In this document: piece after piece, positions 1-5,354 of the stretch
Layout: each line of letters begins with the position of its first letter
How positions within the stretch are numbered: position 1 is the first letter of the stretch
Assembly: GCA_947573465.1 (NCBI GenBank)
Contig: CANPET010000141.1
Location: forward strand, 1-5,354
Reading direction: 5' to 3'
DNA from: an uncultured Eubacterium sp.
GTDB lineage: Bacteria; Bacillota; Clostridia; Lachnospirales; Lachnospiraceae
DNA: 5,354 nucleotides
Made by a program: the position numbers and the translations under genes
Notes under the pieces: generated by a model
The model's database searches: none
What the model was told of the DNA's origin: nothing
What the model saw: only the letters and a program-made list of their open reading frames with translations

Positions 1-932
1 AATAAAGGATCCTCTGAGATAATTTCCATTCTTCCGTTCCACATGGCTTTTGACAATCCCTGCTCTATATACTCTTCTAACTGATAACCATAGTTCTCTA
101 AACAAAGAAGCGTTTCAATCGCGGTGGCTGCATTGATACTCTGGTATGTTCCAAGCATTTTTATATTCGCCTGATATTTTTTTCCATTCGCTGCTCTATA
201 GTTAATACGATTTTTTACACTTTTCATATCTGACGGATGATTCTGAGCTGTTAATTGTGCCTGTCCGGCCTGAACAAATTCTGCCCCTTTTTCTTGCGCT
301 ATATTTTTTATACAATTAACTGCCTTCTCACTTTGTTTAGCCATAATTACCGGACAATATGGTTTTATAATACCGGCTTTTACTTGTGCGATTTCCTCTA
401 TGGTCTCTCCCAAAAATGCTGTATGGTCGAGAGATATACTCGTTATCACACTGCACAATACCTGCTCAAATACATTGGTCGCATCATCTGCTCCTCCCAT
501 ACCGCATTCTACTAAGACAATGTCACATTTCTTTCTTCTAAAGTACTCAAATGCCATGGTTGTCTCAATTTCAAATGGTGTCGGATGAAAACCATACTTT
601 TCTAAAATTATATCAGCTTTCTCTCGAATCAATGTAACAATATCTGCCAACTCTTCTTTTTCAATATTTCTTCCATTGATTTGAATTATCTCATCATCAT
701 CAAACACTGCCGGGGAACTGTACCGCCCTGTCTGATATCCTGCTTTTACAAGGACACTCTGTATAAATGCCAACGTTGAACCTTTTCCATTCGTTCCTGC
801 GATATGAACTACTTTCAATTCCTTTTGGGGATTTCCTAATGCATCCAGTAATATCGTGATACTATCTAATCCCAGCACACTTCCATACTTATTTACTTCT
901 TTTAAATAGTTTCTTGCCTCTGTATAATTCAT
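1..932 (-). CDS. folC: Folylpolyglutamate synthase / dihydrofolate synthase (FolC), C-terminus cut by window edge
   Basis: This cytoplasmic Mur-ligase-family enzyme adds glutamate to folates with ATP, and in many bacteria also makes dihydrofolate from dihydropteroate. The frame is open from the ATG at 932 to the left edge, giving 310 residues; the family is usually about 420-440, so roughly the last quarter is missing. Visible motifs are the P-loop GTNGKGS (residues 46-52), the ECGMGG..DATN segment (142-153), SLDH (168-171), the IAQVKAGIIK segment (181-190) whose lysine 185 matches the carbamylated lysine of the family, NAATAIE (267-273) and NGRMEII (299-305). The ATG at 932 has GGTGA five bases upstream. 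An in-frame GTG at 941 behind GGAAGGA is a possible alternative start adding three residues. Oddities are an alanine where the usual GGR(L)DATN has arginine, and NGR where PGR is common. It follows the SH3-domain gene after an 85-base gap that contains a hairpin. Whether it is mono- or bifunctional cannot be told here. Confidence 0.96.
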   Translation of the reverse strand, partial: MNYTEARNYLKEVNKYGSVLGLDSITILLDALGNPQKELKVVHIAGTNGKGSTLAFIQSVLVKAGYQTGRYSSPAVFDDDEIIQINGRNIEKEELADIVTLIREKADIILEKYGFHPTPFEIETTMAFEYFRRKKCDIVLVECGMGGADDATNVFEQVLCSVITSISLDHTAFLGETIEEIAQVKAGIIKPYCPVIMAKQSEKAVNCIKNIAQEKGAEFVQAGQAQLTAQNHPSDMKSVKNRINYRAANGKKYQANIKMLGTYQSINAATAIETLLCLENYGYQLEEYIEQGLSKAMWNGRMEIISEDPL

Positions 933-970
933 CGCTGTCACCCGATATTTGTCCTTCCATTAACATTCTA

Positions 971-1005
971 AAATGGCAATGTGCATTTCCTGCACACTGC
1001 CATTT
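971..1005 (-). terminator. Hairpin between the SH3-domain gene and folC, possible terminator or attenuator
   Basis: Bases 971-985 pair with 991-1005 around the five-base loop 986-990, with a single mismatch at 979/997. That gives a 15-position stem with 14 pairs. It begins 12 bases past the stop codon of the SH3-domain gene. Read on the minus strand, the stem ends in ATTT and continues TAGAATGTTA, so the U-tract is short and interrupted. The stem strength and position fit an intrinsic terminator. The weak U-tract and the folC start only 39 bases further on leave room for partial read-through. No good separate folC promoter is evident; a lone -10-like TAGAAT at 965-970 has no matching -35. Confidence 0.6.
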
Positions 1006-1017
1006 ATGATTTACATT

Positions 1018-1578
1018 TTATTGTTCATTTTTTAAAAATTCTGTGGAAATATATCCCTTAATATCTCCCCATTTCACATAAGTCCACTTGCCTTCTACAC
1101 CGAGAACTTCCACCTTCTCATTCTTTTCCAGTACTTCGATTATCTCTGAATCTCCATCAGCCTTTCTGCGGATATTTACTGCATCCTTTGTATACTGAAT
1201 ACCACTGGAGCTGCCTGTAACTGCCGGACTGGTTGTCTCTCCCTGTCCTGTTACTGATGTGGCATTGTCACTATTGCTAACCGATTCATACTGATTTGTT
1301 GTACCAGTTTCACTGGCACTGGTACTTTCAGAAACTGTAGTTTCCTCCGCTGTAGTAACTCCTAAAACAGAAGTCTCCTTCTTCGGGTTCGTCTCTACCT
1401 CAGTATCCTTCTTCGCTGAACAGGAAGCTGCAATAATAATAATTACAACAAGTAGTGCGATAACTCCGCCCAAACCTGCCAAAGTCATCTTTCTCTTTTT
1501 CATCTGCTGCTCTTTTCTGAACTCAGCATTCCTCTTTCTGTTTTCTATTAATCTTCTGGTTTCTTCATCGTATGGCAT
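1018..1578 (-). CDS. Membrane-anchored protein with extracytoplasmic SH3-like domain
   Basis: The protein has 186 residues. A charged, mostly basic N-terminus (1-31) is followed by one hydrophobic segment (about 32-52), then a Ser/Thr-rich low-complexity linker (about 55-125), then a bacterial SH3-like domain (about 128-183) with the typical VNIRR..ADGDSEII, LEKNEKVEVLG, KWTYVKW and GYISTEFL elements. The topology inferred is N-in, single-pass, with the SH3 domain outside the membrane. Such domains often bind cell-wall peptides or peptidoglycan, but there is no catalytic domain here, so the role may be sensing, scaffolding or wall anchoring. Cys53 directly after the hydrophobic run (AASC) resembles a weak lipobox, though the 31-residue n-region is long for a lipoprotein. 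The start at 1578 is fixed by GAGG eight bases upstream. The gap to the DUF1292 stop is 11 bases, so the two are almost certainly one transcript. The precise function is unknown. Confidence 0.9.
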   Translation of the reverse strand: MPYDEETRRLIENRKRNAEFRKEQQMKKRKMTLAGLGGVIALLVVIIIIAASCSAKKDTEVETNPKKETSVLGVTTAEETTVSESTSASETGTTNQYESVSNSDNATSVTGQGETTSPAVTGSSSGIQYTKDAVNIRRKADGDSEIIEVLEKNEKVEVLGVEGKWTYVKWGDIKGYISTEFLKNEQ

Positions 1579-1589
1579 CTCTATAACCT

Positions 1590-1910
1590 CTAATGTAAAT
1601 TCTCTTCCTCATCGATTATCTCATCATACTCACCGGCTTCTACTAATTCATCAAATGCCTGTGATGCTAAGAAAAACTCTGCTTCTGTTTCAATATTATC
1701 TAATCCCGGTTCTCCGTCTTCATCTTCGAAATATCTATAAATAAATACTTCTCCCTCTTCATTCTCCGGTCCTTCTGTTGGAAGCAATGCAATATAATCT
1801 TTTCCCTCTGCTTCAAATATGCTGACAACAAGGCAGTCAACCTCACTGTCATCTTCTAATGTAAGTGTTACAAATAAATCTTCATCCTCTTCAAACTGAT
1901 TATTTCCCAT
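1590..1910 (-). CDS. DUF1292 family protein (YrzB-like), highly acidic
   Basis: This 106-residue protein has the look of the DUF1292 family, whose members are small cytoplasmic Firmicutes proteins of unknown function and about 85-110 residues. The features are LFVTLTLEDDSEVDCLVVSIF, then a KDYIALLP strand, then EVFIYRYFEDEDG, then a helical tail FFLASQAFDELVEAGEYDE. I count 37 Asp/Glu against one Lys and one Arg, so it is extremely acidic, as the family tends to be. I choose the ATG at 1910 because AGAGG stands five bases upstream and the family begins here. The same frame stays open to an ATG at 2060, but that extension would overlap the helicase end, encodes a hydrophobic stretch unlike the family, and runs through the intergenic promoter region. 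It is followed closely by the SH3-domain gene, whose Shine-Dalgarno overlaps this gene's TAG stop. The biochemical function is unknown. Confidence 0.92.
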   Translation of the reverse strand: MGNNQFEEDEDLFVTLTLEDDSEVDCLVVSIFEAEGKDYIALLPTEGPENEEGEVFIYRYFEDEDGEPGLDNIETEAEFFLASQAFDELVEAGEYDEIIDEEENLH

Positions 1911-1915
1911 TTTTT

Positions 1916-1920
1916 CCTCT
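1916..1920 (-). promoter_or_regulatory. Ribosome binding site deciding the DUF1292 start
   Basis: AGAGG is followed by five A residues and then the ATG at 1910. This good Shine-Dalgarno supports the short 106-residue protein over the 156-residue open frame starting at 2060. Confidence 0.8.
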
Positions 1921-1923
1921 TTC

Positions 1924-1935
1924 TGTGCTTGCACA
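1924..1935. repeat. 12-base palindrome upstream of DUF1292
   Basis: The sequence TGTGCTTGCACA has perfect five-base arms around a two-base centre. It lies between the candidate promoter (1946-1980) and the ribosome binding site (1916-1920), roughly in the +10 to +20 region. It could be an operator half-site pair or simply chance; no known regulator is recognised. Confidence 0.35.
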
Positions 1936-1945
1936 CTTTTTAATA

Positions 1946-1980
1946 AGTATAACTTTAACAGAAGTACTATAAAAATGCAA
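1946..1980 (-). promoter_or_regulatory. Candidate promoter for the DUF1292-SH3 operon
   Basis: On the minus strand TTGCAT (1980-1975) is separated by 17 bases from TAAAGT (1957-1952), which is preceded by TGT as in an extended -10. A second -10-like TATACT sits at 1951-1946. The matches are moderate but the position is right: they fall in the 98-base gap between the helicase stop and the DUF1292 start, in AT-rich sequence with no coding signal. No convincing terminator for the helicase gene was seen in this gap. Confidence 0.42.
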
Positions 1981-2008
1981 TAAATTGACAGAACATTTAA
2001 CGAAATAT

Positions 2009-3844
2009 TCACAATAAATTTGTCATCTCGCTTAAGAACATTGACGGTTCTACTCTGCACCCCAGATTTTCTGTAACTGCATATACTCCCAGTATTTTCT
2101 TTGCTCTGGTAACTGCCACATAAAAAACTCTGCGCTCTTCTTCATAATCTCTGTTTCTTACAGCCTTCGATGTTGGAATAATCCCCTGATTTACATCTAC
2201 AATAAATACAGCCTCAAACTCCAACCCTTTTGCACTGTGCATTGTCATAATTTTTATATTATCTGCCTCAATGTTCTCCTCATCCGTTTCCGCAATACCC
2301 TTCATCCATGATTGCAATGTATCATATTGGCAACAGTCGTTTTTAATCTCCTCTAACTGTTTTCTTAAAACTGTACTCTTGATATGTTTTTCTTTTGCAT
2401 AATCTGTTAAATAATTTTCATATCCAATTCCTTTTTCAATATACAAAACTGCTGCCGCAGGTTTTAACTTTGACAACATTTGCAGATCAAACTCCAGTTT
2501 TTCTATATTCTTTTTTATTTCCAGGCTTTGCCCATACACCTGTCTTAATTTATAAAAATTCATGTTTTCCTGTGCCAATATATGTCTGCTAATATAGCGC
2601 ACTGGCTTATTTAATATGTAAATCAACTCCTGATTTTCCCGAATATCCATACTTTGATAATTTAGAGCTGCTTTCACATAAGAAATAATATCTTTAGCTA
2701 TAATACTCTCATAAATATAATTTTTTTCCTTTTCTCCATTTACAGGGATTTCTCTGTTATATAAAAATTTTCGTATTTCCGGTATCTGACTATTGTTTCT
2801 CACCAGAATTGCAATCTCACTTTCGGCAACCCCCTCACACTTTAATTGTCTTATTTTTTGAACAACATACTCCAATTCTTCAAATTGTGTTTTAAACAGC
2901 TTAACTTCCGGCTCAACCTCCCCGACAAAATCTGCCTGCATATTTTTTTCATATCGATGACTATTATTACAAATTAACCTTTCTGATATTTCTACAATCT
3001 TTTTACTGGAGCGATAATTTCTATTTAATATTATCTTTTCATAACCTAAAAAATCTTTTTCAAACTGAAACATTAACTCCGGACATGCTCCTCGAAATCC
3101 ATAAATGGACTGGTCATCATCCCCCACAACAAACAGATTATTCTGTGGACATGCCAGCATCTTTATAATTTCGTACTGCACATAATTAATATCCTGAAAC
3201 TCATCAATCAAAATATACTCAAAAATCTGCTGCCATCTCTCCAATATCTTTGGTTTCTCCTGAAATAACTGATGACATTTTAATAACATATCATCAAAAT
3301 CAATTTTTTGCTCATATGATAATACCTTTTCATATTCTTCAAAAACGTATTGAAATATTTCCTGATTGCAGCACTGCGGTTCAATGGAATCTGTATCTGT
3401 CATATTGCTTTTAACCTTACTAATTTCACTTGCAATATTTTGAAGAAAATCATTCATGTTACTTGCTTCTATTTTTTTTCTGAGGACAATTTCCCTCAGT
3501 ATCTGAAACTTCTCACGTTCTCCTAAAATATTTTCTCCTTTATAATTGTTTGTCAGTTTCAGAATTTTAAAAAATACACTATGAAAGGTACCAAAAGAAA
3601 CCGGATAACTCCCTCTTATCCAGTTCTCTCCCTGCATAATATGAAAAAACTTCTTTTGCATATGTATTGCAGCTGCTTTTGTAAAAGTAACCACCAGAAT
3701 TTTTTCCGGTGGCACTCCGCTCTCTATTAAATTTTTAACTCTATGGGTAATAATGGTGGTTTTACCAGAACCAGGTCCGGCAAGAACCATTGCCGGACCT
3801 TTTTTGTGGCTGACTGCCTTGATTTGATTTTCATTGAAATTCAT
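2009..3844 (-). CDS. UvrD/Rep-family (PcrA-like) ATP-dependent DNA helicase, compact form
   Basis: This superfamily 1A helicase would use ATP to move 3'-5' along single-stranded DNA and unwind duplexes in repair, replication restart or recombination in the cytoplasm. In 611 residues it carries the whole motif set: Q motif NENQIKAV (4-11), Walker A GPGSGKTT (23-30), motif Ia VVTFTKAAA (51-59), Walker B DEFQD (214-218), motif III GDDDQSIYGFRGA (241-253), motif IV NYRSS (276-280), motif V TMHSAKGLEF (534-543) and motif VI RRVFYVAVTRAKK (571-583). The motor should therefore be active. Only 28 residues follow motif VI, whereas PcrA and UvrD (about 720-750 residues) carry a further C-terminal tail that includes the RNA-polymerase-binding region. 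This is thus more likely a second, smaller UvrD-like helicase than the main PcrA. No nuclease domain is present, which argues against AddA/RecB. The start at 3844 has AAAGG eight bases upstream. It appears to have its own promoter. Confidence 0.95.
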   Translation of the reverse strand: MNFNENQIKAVSHKKGPAMVLAGPGSGKTTIITHRVKNLIESGVPPEKILVVTFTKAAAIHMQKKFFHIMQGENWIRGSYPVSFGTFHSVFFKILKLTNNYKGENILGEREKFQILREIVLRKKIEASNMNDFLQNIASEISKVKSNMTDTDSIEPQCCNQEIFQYVFEEYEKVLSYEQKIDFDDMLLKCHQLFQEKPKILERWQQIFEYILIDEFQDINYVQYEIIKMLACPQNNLFVVGDDDQSIYGFRGACPELMFQFEKDFLGYEKIILNRNYRSSKKIVEISERLICNNSHRYEKNMQADFVGEVEPEVKLFKTQFEELEYVVQKIRQLKCEGVAESEIAILVRNNSQIPEIRKFLYNREIPVNGEKEKNYIYESIIAKDIISYVKAALNYQSMDIRENQELIYILNKPVRYISRHILAQENMNFYKLRQVYGQSLEIKKNIEKLEFDLQMLSKLKPAAAVLYIEKGIGYENYLTDYAKEKHIKSTVLRKQLEEIKNDCCQYDTLQSWMKGIAETDEENIEADNIKIMTMHSAKGLEFEAVFIVDVNQGIIPTSKAVRNRDYEEERRVFYVAVTRAKKILGVYAVTENLGCRVEPSMFLSEMTNLL

Positions 3845-3848
3845 ATAT

Positions 3849-3865
3849 ACAACCTTTCCGGTTGT
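3849..3865 (-). promoter_or_regulatory. Hairpin covering the helicase ribosome binding site
   Basis: Bases 3849-3854 and 3860-3865 form a perfect six-pair inverted repeat around a five-base loop. In the mRNA this is ACAACC, loop GGAAA, GGTTGT, ending four bases before the ATG. The two G residues of the AAAGG Shine-Dalgarno fall in the stem, so folding would hide part of the site. This could lower or tune translation. It is too short and lacks the U-tract of a terminator. Confidence 0.5.
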
Positions 3866-3882
3866 GGTTTCTCCGTTTTTAG

Positions 3883-3909
3883 ATTATCACATATTAATTG
3901 TATTGTAAA
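3883..3909 (-). promoter_or_regulatory. Candidate promoter for the helicase gene
   Basis: On the minus strand TTTACA (3909-3904) lies 15 bases before GATAAT (3888-3883), a five-of-six match to the -10 consensus. GATAAT is preceded by TGT, giving an extended -10 that would tolerate the short spacer. It sits in the 94-base gap between the hydrolase stop and the helicase start and would leave a leader of about 30 bases. Confidence 0.45.
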
Positions 3910-3938
3910 GATATTGCTTATTTTCTTTTAGCAGTATC
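3910..3938 (-). terminator. Weak hairpin just after the hydrolase stop
   Basis: GATACTGC and GCAATATC (3938-3931 and 3917-3910) pair with one mismatch around a 13-base A-rich loop, starting right after the hydrolase TGA. The stem is short, the loop large, and the following TTTACAATACAATT is only modestly T-rich. If it works at all it is a leaky end to the nagA-hydrolase transcript. Confidence 0.25.
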
Positions 3939-4757
3939 TCACAATGCATTTTCTTTCCACTTTTCAAGCCACTTTTTTAAGTAATCTATCCAACACTCTA
4001 CCGTAGGTTCTAAAGCATATCCATCAGGCGTCATTGTCCTTCTATTCGCTAATGCCAAACCATGATCACCTTTATCAAATATATGACTTTCGATTGCATT
4101 TCCCTTTTCTTTCATTTTTTCAACAAATAGTAATGTGTTTTCGACCGGTACTGTTGCATCTTCTTTCGTATGCCATATAAAACATTCTGGCGTATCTTCT
4201 GAAACCACATTTTCCAAAGATAATATTCTCTTCATCTCCTCATATTTTTCGCCAAGAAGATTCTTAAATGAATCATGGTGTGCATACTCACCTGAAGTAA
4301 TCACAGGATAACAGAGAATCATCCCATTAGGTTTTAAAATATCAGACTTCGTTTCCAATCGTTCTGCCAGCCATTTCCTATTCCAAAATGTACAAAAATT
4401 TGCCGCCAGATGTCCACCTGCTGAAAATCCCATAACTGCAATTTTATCAGAAAGAATACCGTACTCATCTGCATGCCTTCGCAAATATTTTAATGATTCA
4501 CCTACTTGCAGTAACGCCACCGGATAACGAACCGGTGCTATAGAATATCTAAGGACTGCAGCGTGATATCCCATGGCATTCAATTGTATTGCAATAGGCT
4601 CTGCCTCTCTGTCAGATATTGTCGCATATCCACCTCCCGGACAAATCAAAATCATAGGCCGTTTATTATCACACATTTCTATTGATGCATCCATAATATA
4701 TGTTGTCAATTTTGCAGCATTACCATCATGCTCAATCACTATATCCCTGTATATCAT
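3939..4757 (-). CDS. Alpha/beta hydrolase, acetyl-esterase / acetylxylan-esterase-like
   Basis: This 272-residue protein has no signal peptide, so it should act in the cytoplasm. It shows the fold and triad of a serine esterase. An oxyanion-hole segment PGGGY occupies residues 40-44, followed by SDREAEPIAIQLNAMGYHA. The nucleophile elbow GFSAGGH (110-116) carries Ser112, and the likely acid Asp200 (HTKEDATVP) and His232 (GDHGL) follow. This pattern matches the Aes / BD-FAE-type group, often annotated as acetyl or acetylxylan esterases that remove acetyl groups from sugars. The length is typical. The ATG at 4757 has GGAG ten bases upstream and lies 24 bases after the nagA stop, so the pair is probably one transcript. 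The inferred role is de-O-acetylation of an imported sugar or oligosaccharide processed alongside N-acetylglucosamine 6-phosphate. The substrate cannot be read from sequence, and a peptidase or carboxylesterase activity is possible but less likely. Confidence 0.9.
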   Translation of the reverse strand: MIYRDIVIEHDGNAAKLTTYIMDASIEMCDNKRPMILICPGGGYATISDREAEPIAIQLNAMGYHAAVLRYSIAPVRYPVALLQVGESLKYLRRHADEYGILSDKIAVMGFSAGGHLAANFCTFWNRKWLAERLETKSDILKPNGMILCYPVITSGEYAHHDSFKNLLGEKYEEMKRILSLENVVSEDTPECFIWHTKEDATVPVENTLLFVEKMKEKGNAIESHIFDKGDHGLALANRRTMTPDGYALEPTVECWIDYLKKWLEKWKENAL

Positions 4758-4781
4758 TTTTATCTTTCTCCATTTAATTAT

Positions 4782-4976
4782 TTATAATAGTTTTTTGCCA
4801 TTCGTAATTACTGTTTTTATATTCAATTCCTTATCAAGCAGCACAATGTCCGCTTTTTTCCCAACTGTAAGAGAGCCTCTTTCATCATAAACTCCCAACT
4901 GTTTTGCCGGATTCATTGTGACGCAGGCAATCGCTGTCTCCAATGGTATATCCATATCTTTCACTGCAACTTTCAT
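4782..4976 (-). pseudogene. nagA: NagA, C-terminal piece after frameshift
   Basis: The 64-residue frame from the ATG at 4976 is the natural C-terminal end of N-acetylglucosamine-6-phosphate deacetylase. It contains IPLETAIACVTMNPAKQLGVYD, then the GSLTVGKKADIVLLD strand-turn typical of amidohydrolase C-termini, then a final IKTVITNGKKLL and TAA. It is in a different frame from the upstream piece. Reading back in this frame gives Asp-Cys just before the Met, as expected for the intact protein (NL-x-DCM). The break is therefore a small deletion in a single gene and not a separate gene. No Shine-Dalgarno precedes the ATG, although the upstream stop codon overlaps it as ATGA, so re-initiation is conceivable. 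Alone this piece has no metal ligands and cannot be an enzyme. Confidence 0.85.
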
Positions 4977-4986
4977 ACAGTCAGAT
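4973..4986 (-). other. Frameshift junction in nagA with ATGA stop/start overlap
   Basis: The minus strand here reads CTGACTGTATGA. The upstream frame reads Leu-Thr-Val-stop and the downstream frame reads Asp-Cys-Met. An intact family member would have Leu-x-Asp-Cys-Met, which needs four more bases. Loss of one CTGA unit from a CTGACTGACTGT ancestor, or of TGGA from CTGATGGACTGT, would give exactly this sequence. No slippery heptamer of A or T residues is present. Confidence 0.75.
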
Positions 4987-5354
4987 TTGTCACAGAGCCT
5001 GCCAAGGTATCCTCGCCAACTAAGGTTGCTCTATTTCCCCTCACATTAATATCCAGCCCCCCCAATGTATAAGTTCCGTCCTTTAATCCTGTGGCCCGCA
5101 TACTGTCACTGATGAAAATCACATTATCCACACCCTTTTGTTTTAACACACTTCTCACAACCTGCGGATGAATGTGTAATCCGTCACAAATCAATTCTGC
5201 TTTCGTCTTATCACTTTCTAAAATGGCACCTACACATCCCGGCTCTCTATGCGAAACCGAATGCATGGCATTGTACAAATGAACCCCATGGTCTACACCT
5301 GCATTAATTGCCTTTTTTGCAGTTTCGTAGTCTGCATTGGTATGTGCCAGAGAA
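4973..5354 (-). pseudogene. nagA: NagA (N-acetylglucosamine-6-phosphate deacetylase), central piece, N-terminus beyond window, ended by frameshift
   Basis: NagA removes acetate from GlcNAc-6-phosphate to give glucosamine-6-phosphate in cytoplasmic amino-sugar catabolism and cell-wall recycling. The frame is open from the right edge (first full codon at 5353) to the TGA at 4973-4975, giving 126 residues. Family landmarks are SLAHTNADY (metal-ligand His equivalent to E. coli His195), VHLYNAMH (His216 equivalent), HREPGCVGAI, CDGLHIH (His251 equivalent), FISDSMRATG (catalytic Asp273 equivalent) and GEDTLAGSVTNL. After NLT the reading frame fails and ends, whereas the family continues for about 65 more residues, which are found in another frame just downstream. 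The N-terminal half is outside the window. A start at the TTG at 5278 would be artificial, since homology continues upstream of it. Unless the break is a sequencing error or is bypassed, the enzyme is probably inactive. Confidence 0.88.

Noticed and set aside
255..588. Two plus-strand open frames of 86 and 62 codons
   Set aside because: They lie antisense inside folC, show no recognisable domain, and have compositions typical of shadow frames.
958..960. ATG at 960 as the folC start
   Set aside because: It is out of frame with folC. The in-frame candidates are the ATG at 932 and the GTG at 941.
1911..2060. N-terminal extension of the DUF1292 frame to an ATG at 2060, with a hydrophobic stretch
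   Set aside because: It overlaps the helicase end and spans the promoter region. A good Shine-Dalgarno marks the ATG at 1910, where the family begins.
2395..2592. Plus-strand 65-codon open frame
   Set aside because: It is antisense to the helicase, with no ribosome binding site and no recognisable protein features.
3743..3931. Plus-strand 62-codon open frame
   Set aside because: It is a shadow of the helicase Walker A region and its upstream gap; no coding support.
4573..4890. Plus-strand 105-codon open frame with hydrophobic segments
   Set aside because: It is antisense across the hydrolase start and nagA end. Its hydrophobicity comes from the reversed A-rich codons of the real genes.
4970..4990. 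Programmed ribosomal frameshift producing full NagA
   Set aside because: There is no slippery heptamer or evident stimulatory structure, and the gap is best explained by loss of four bases, so even a frameshift would leave a residue missing. NagA is not known to use recoding.
4973..5278. A TTG start at 5278 for the nagA piece
   Set aside because: Clear NagA homology, including the metal-ligand His of SLAHTNADY, continues in frame up to the window edge.

Overview
All genes in this window lie on the minus strand, and the window reads as an AT-rich Firmicutes chromosome. The best guess is a Lachnospiraceae-type gut Clostridium. This rests on the style of the NagA, FolC and DUF1292 proteins, the purine-rich Shine-Dalgarno sites and the short intergenic gaps. 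No species can be named from the sequence alone.

In the direction of transcription (high to low coordinates) the layout is as follows. (1) 5354-4782 holds the C-terminal half of N-acetylglucosamine-6-phosphate deacetylase (nagA). It enters from beyond the right edge and is broken by a frameshift at about 4975-4985, leaving two out-of-frame pieces that overlap by ATGA. (2) 4757-3939 encodes a serine alpha/beta hydrolase of the acetyl-esterase type. It starts 24 bases after nagA behind a strong ribosome binding site, so it is probably co-transcribed. (3) 3844-2009 encodes a compact UvrD/Rep-family (PcrA-like) helicase with all the core motifs but no long C-terminal tail. A promoter-like sequence precedes it, and a small hairpin covers its ribosome binding site. 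(4) 1910-1590 encodes a very acidic DUF1292 protein, also with a candidate promoter. (5) 1578-1018 encodes a membrane-anchored protein with an external SH3-like domain. It is tightly coupled to DUF1292: its Shine-Dalgarno overlaps the DUF1292 stop codon. (6) 932-1 encodes folylpolyglutamate/dihydrofolate synthase (folC), cut by the left edge. A strong hairpin separates it from the SH3 gene.

The genes form at least two functional blocks. One is an amino-sugar block (nagA plus the esterase). The other is a housekeeping block (helicase, DUF1292, SH3 protein, folC) whose members have no obvious shared pathway. No stretch over 300 bases lacks a gene. I found no RNA genes, CRISPR arrays, insertion sequences or phage genes. 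I see no convincing new biological system. The most notable observation is the split nagA, followed by the hairpin over the helicase ribosome binding site.
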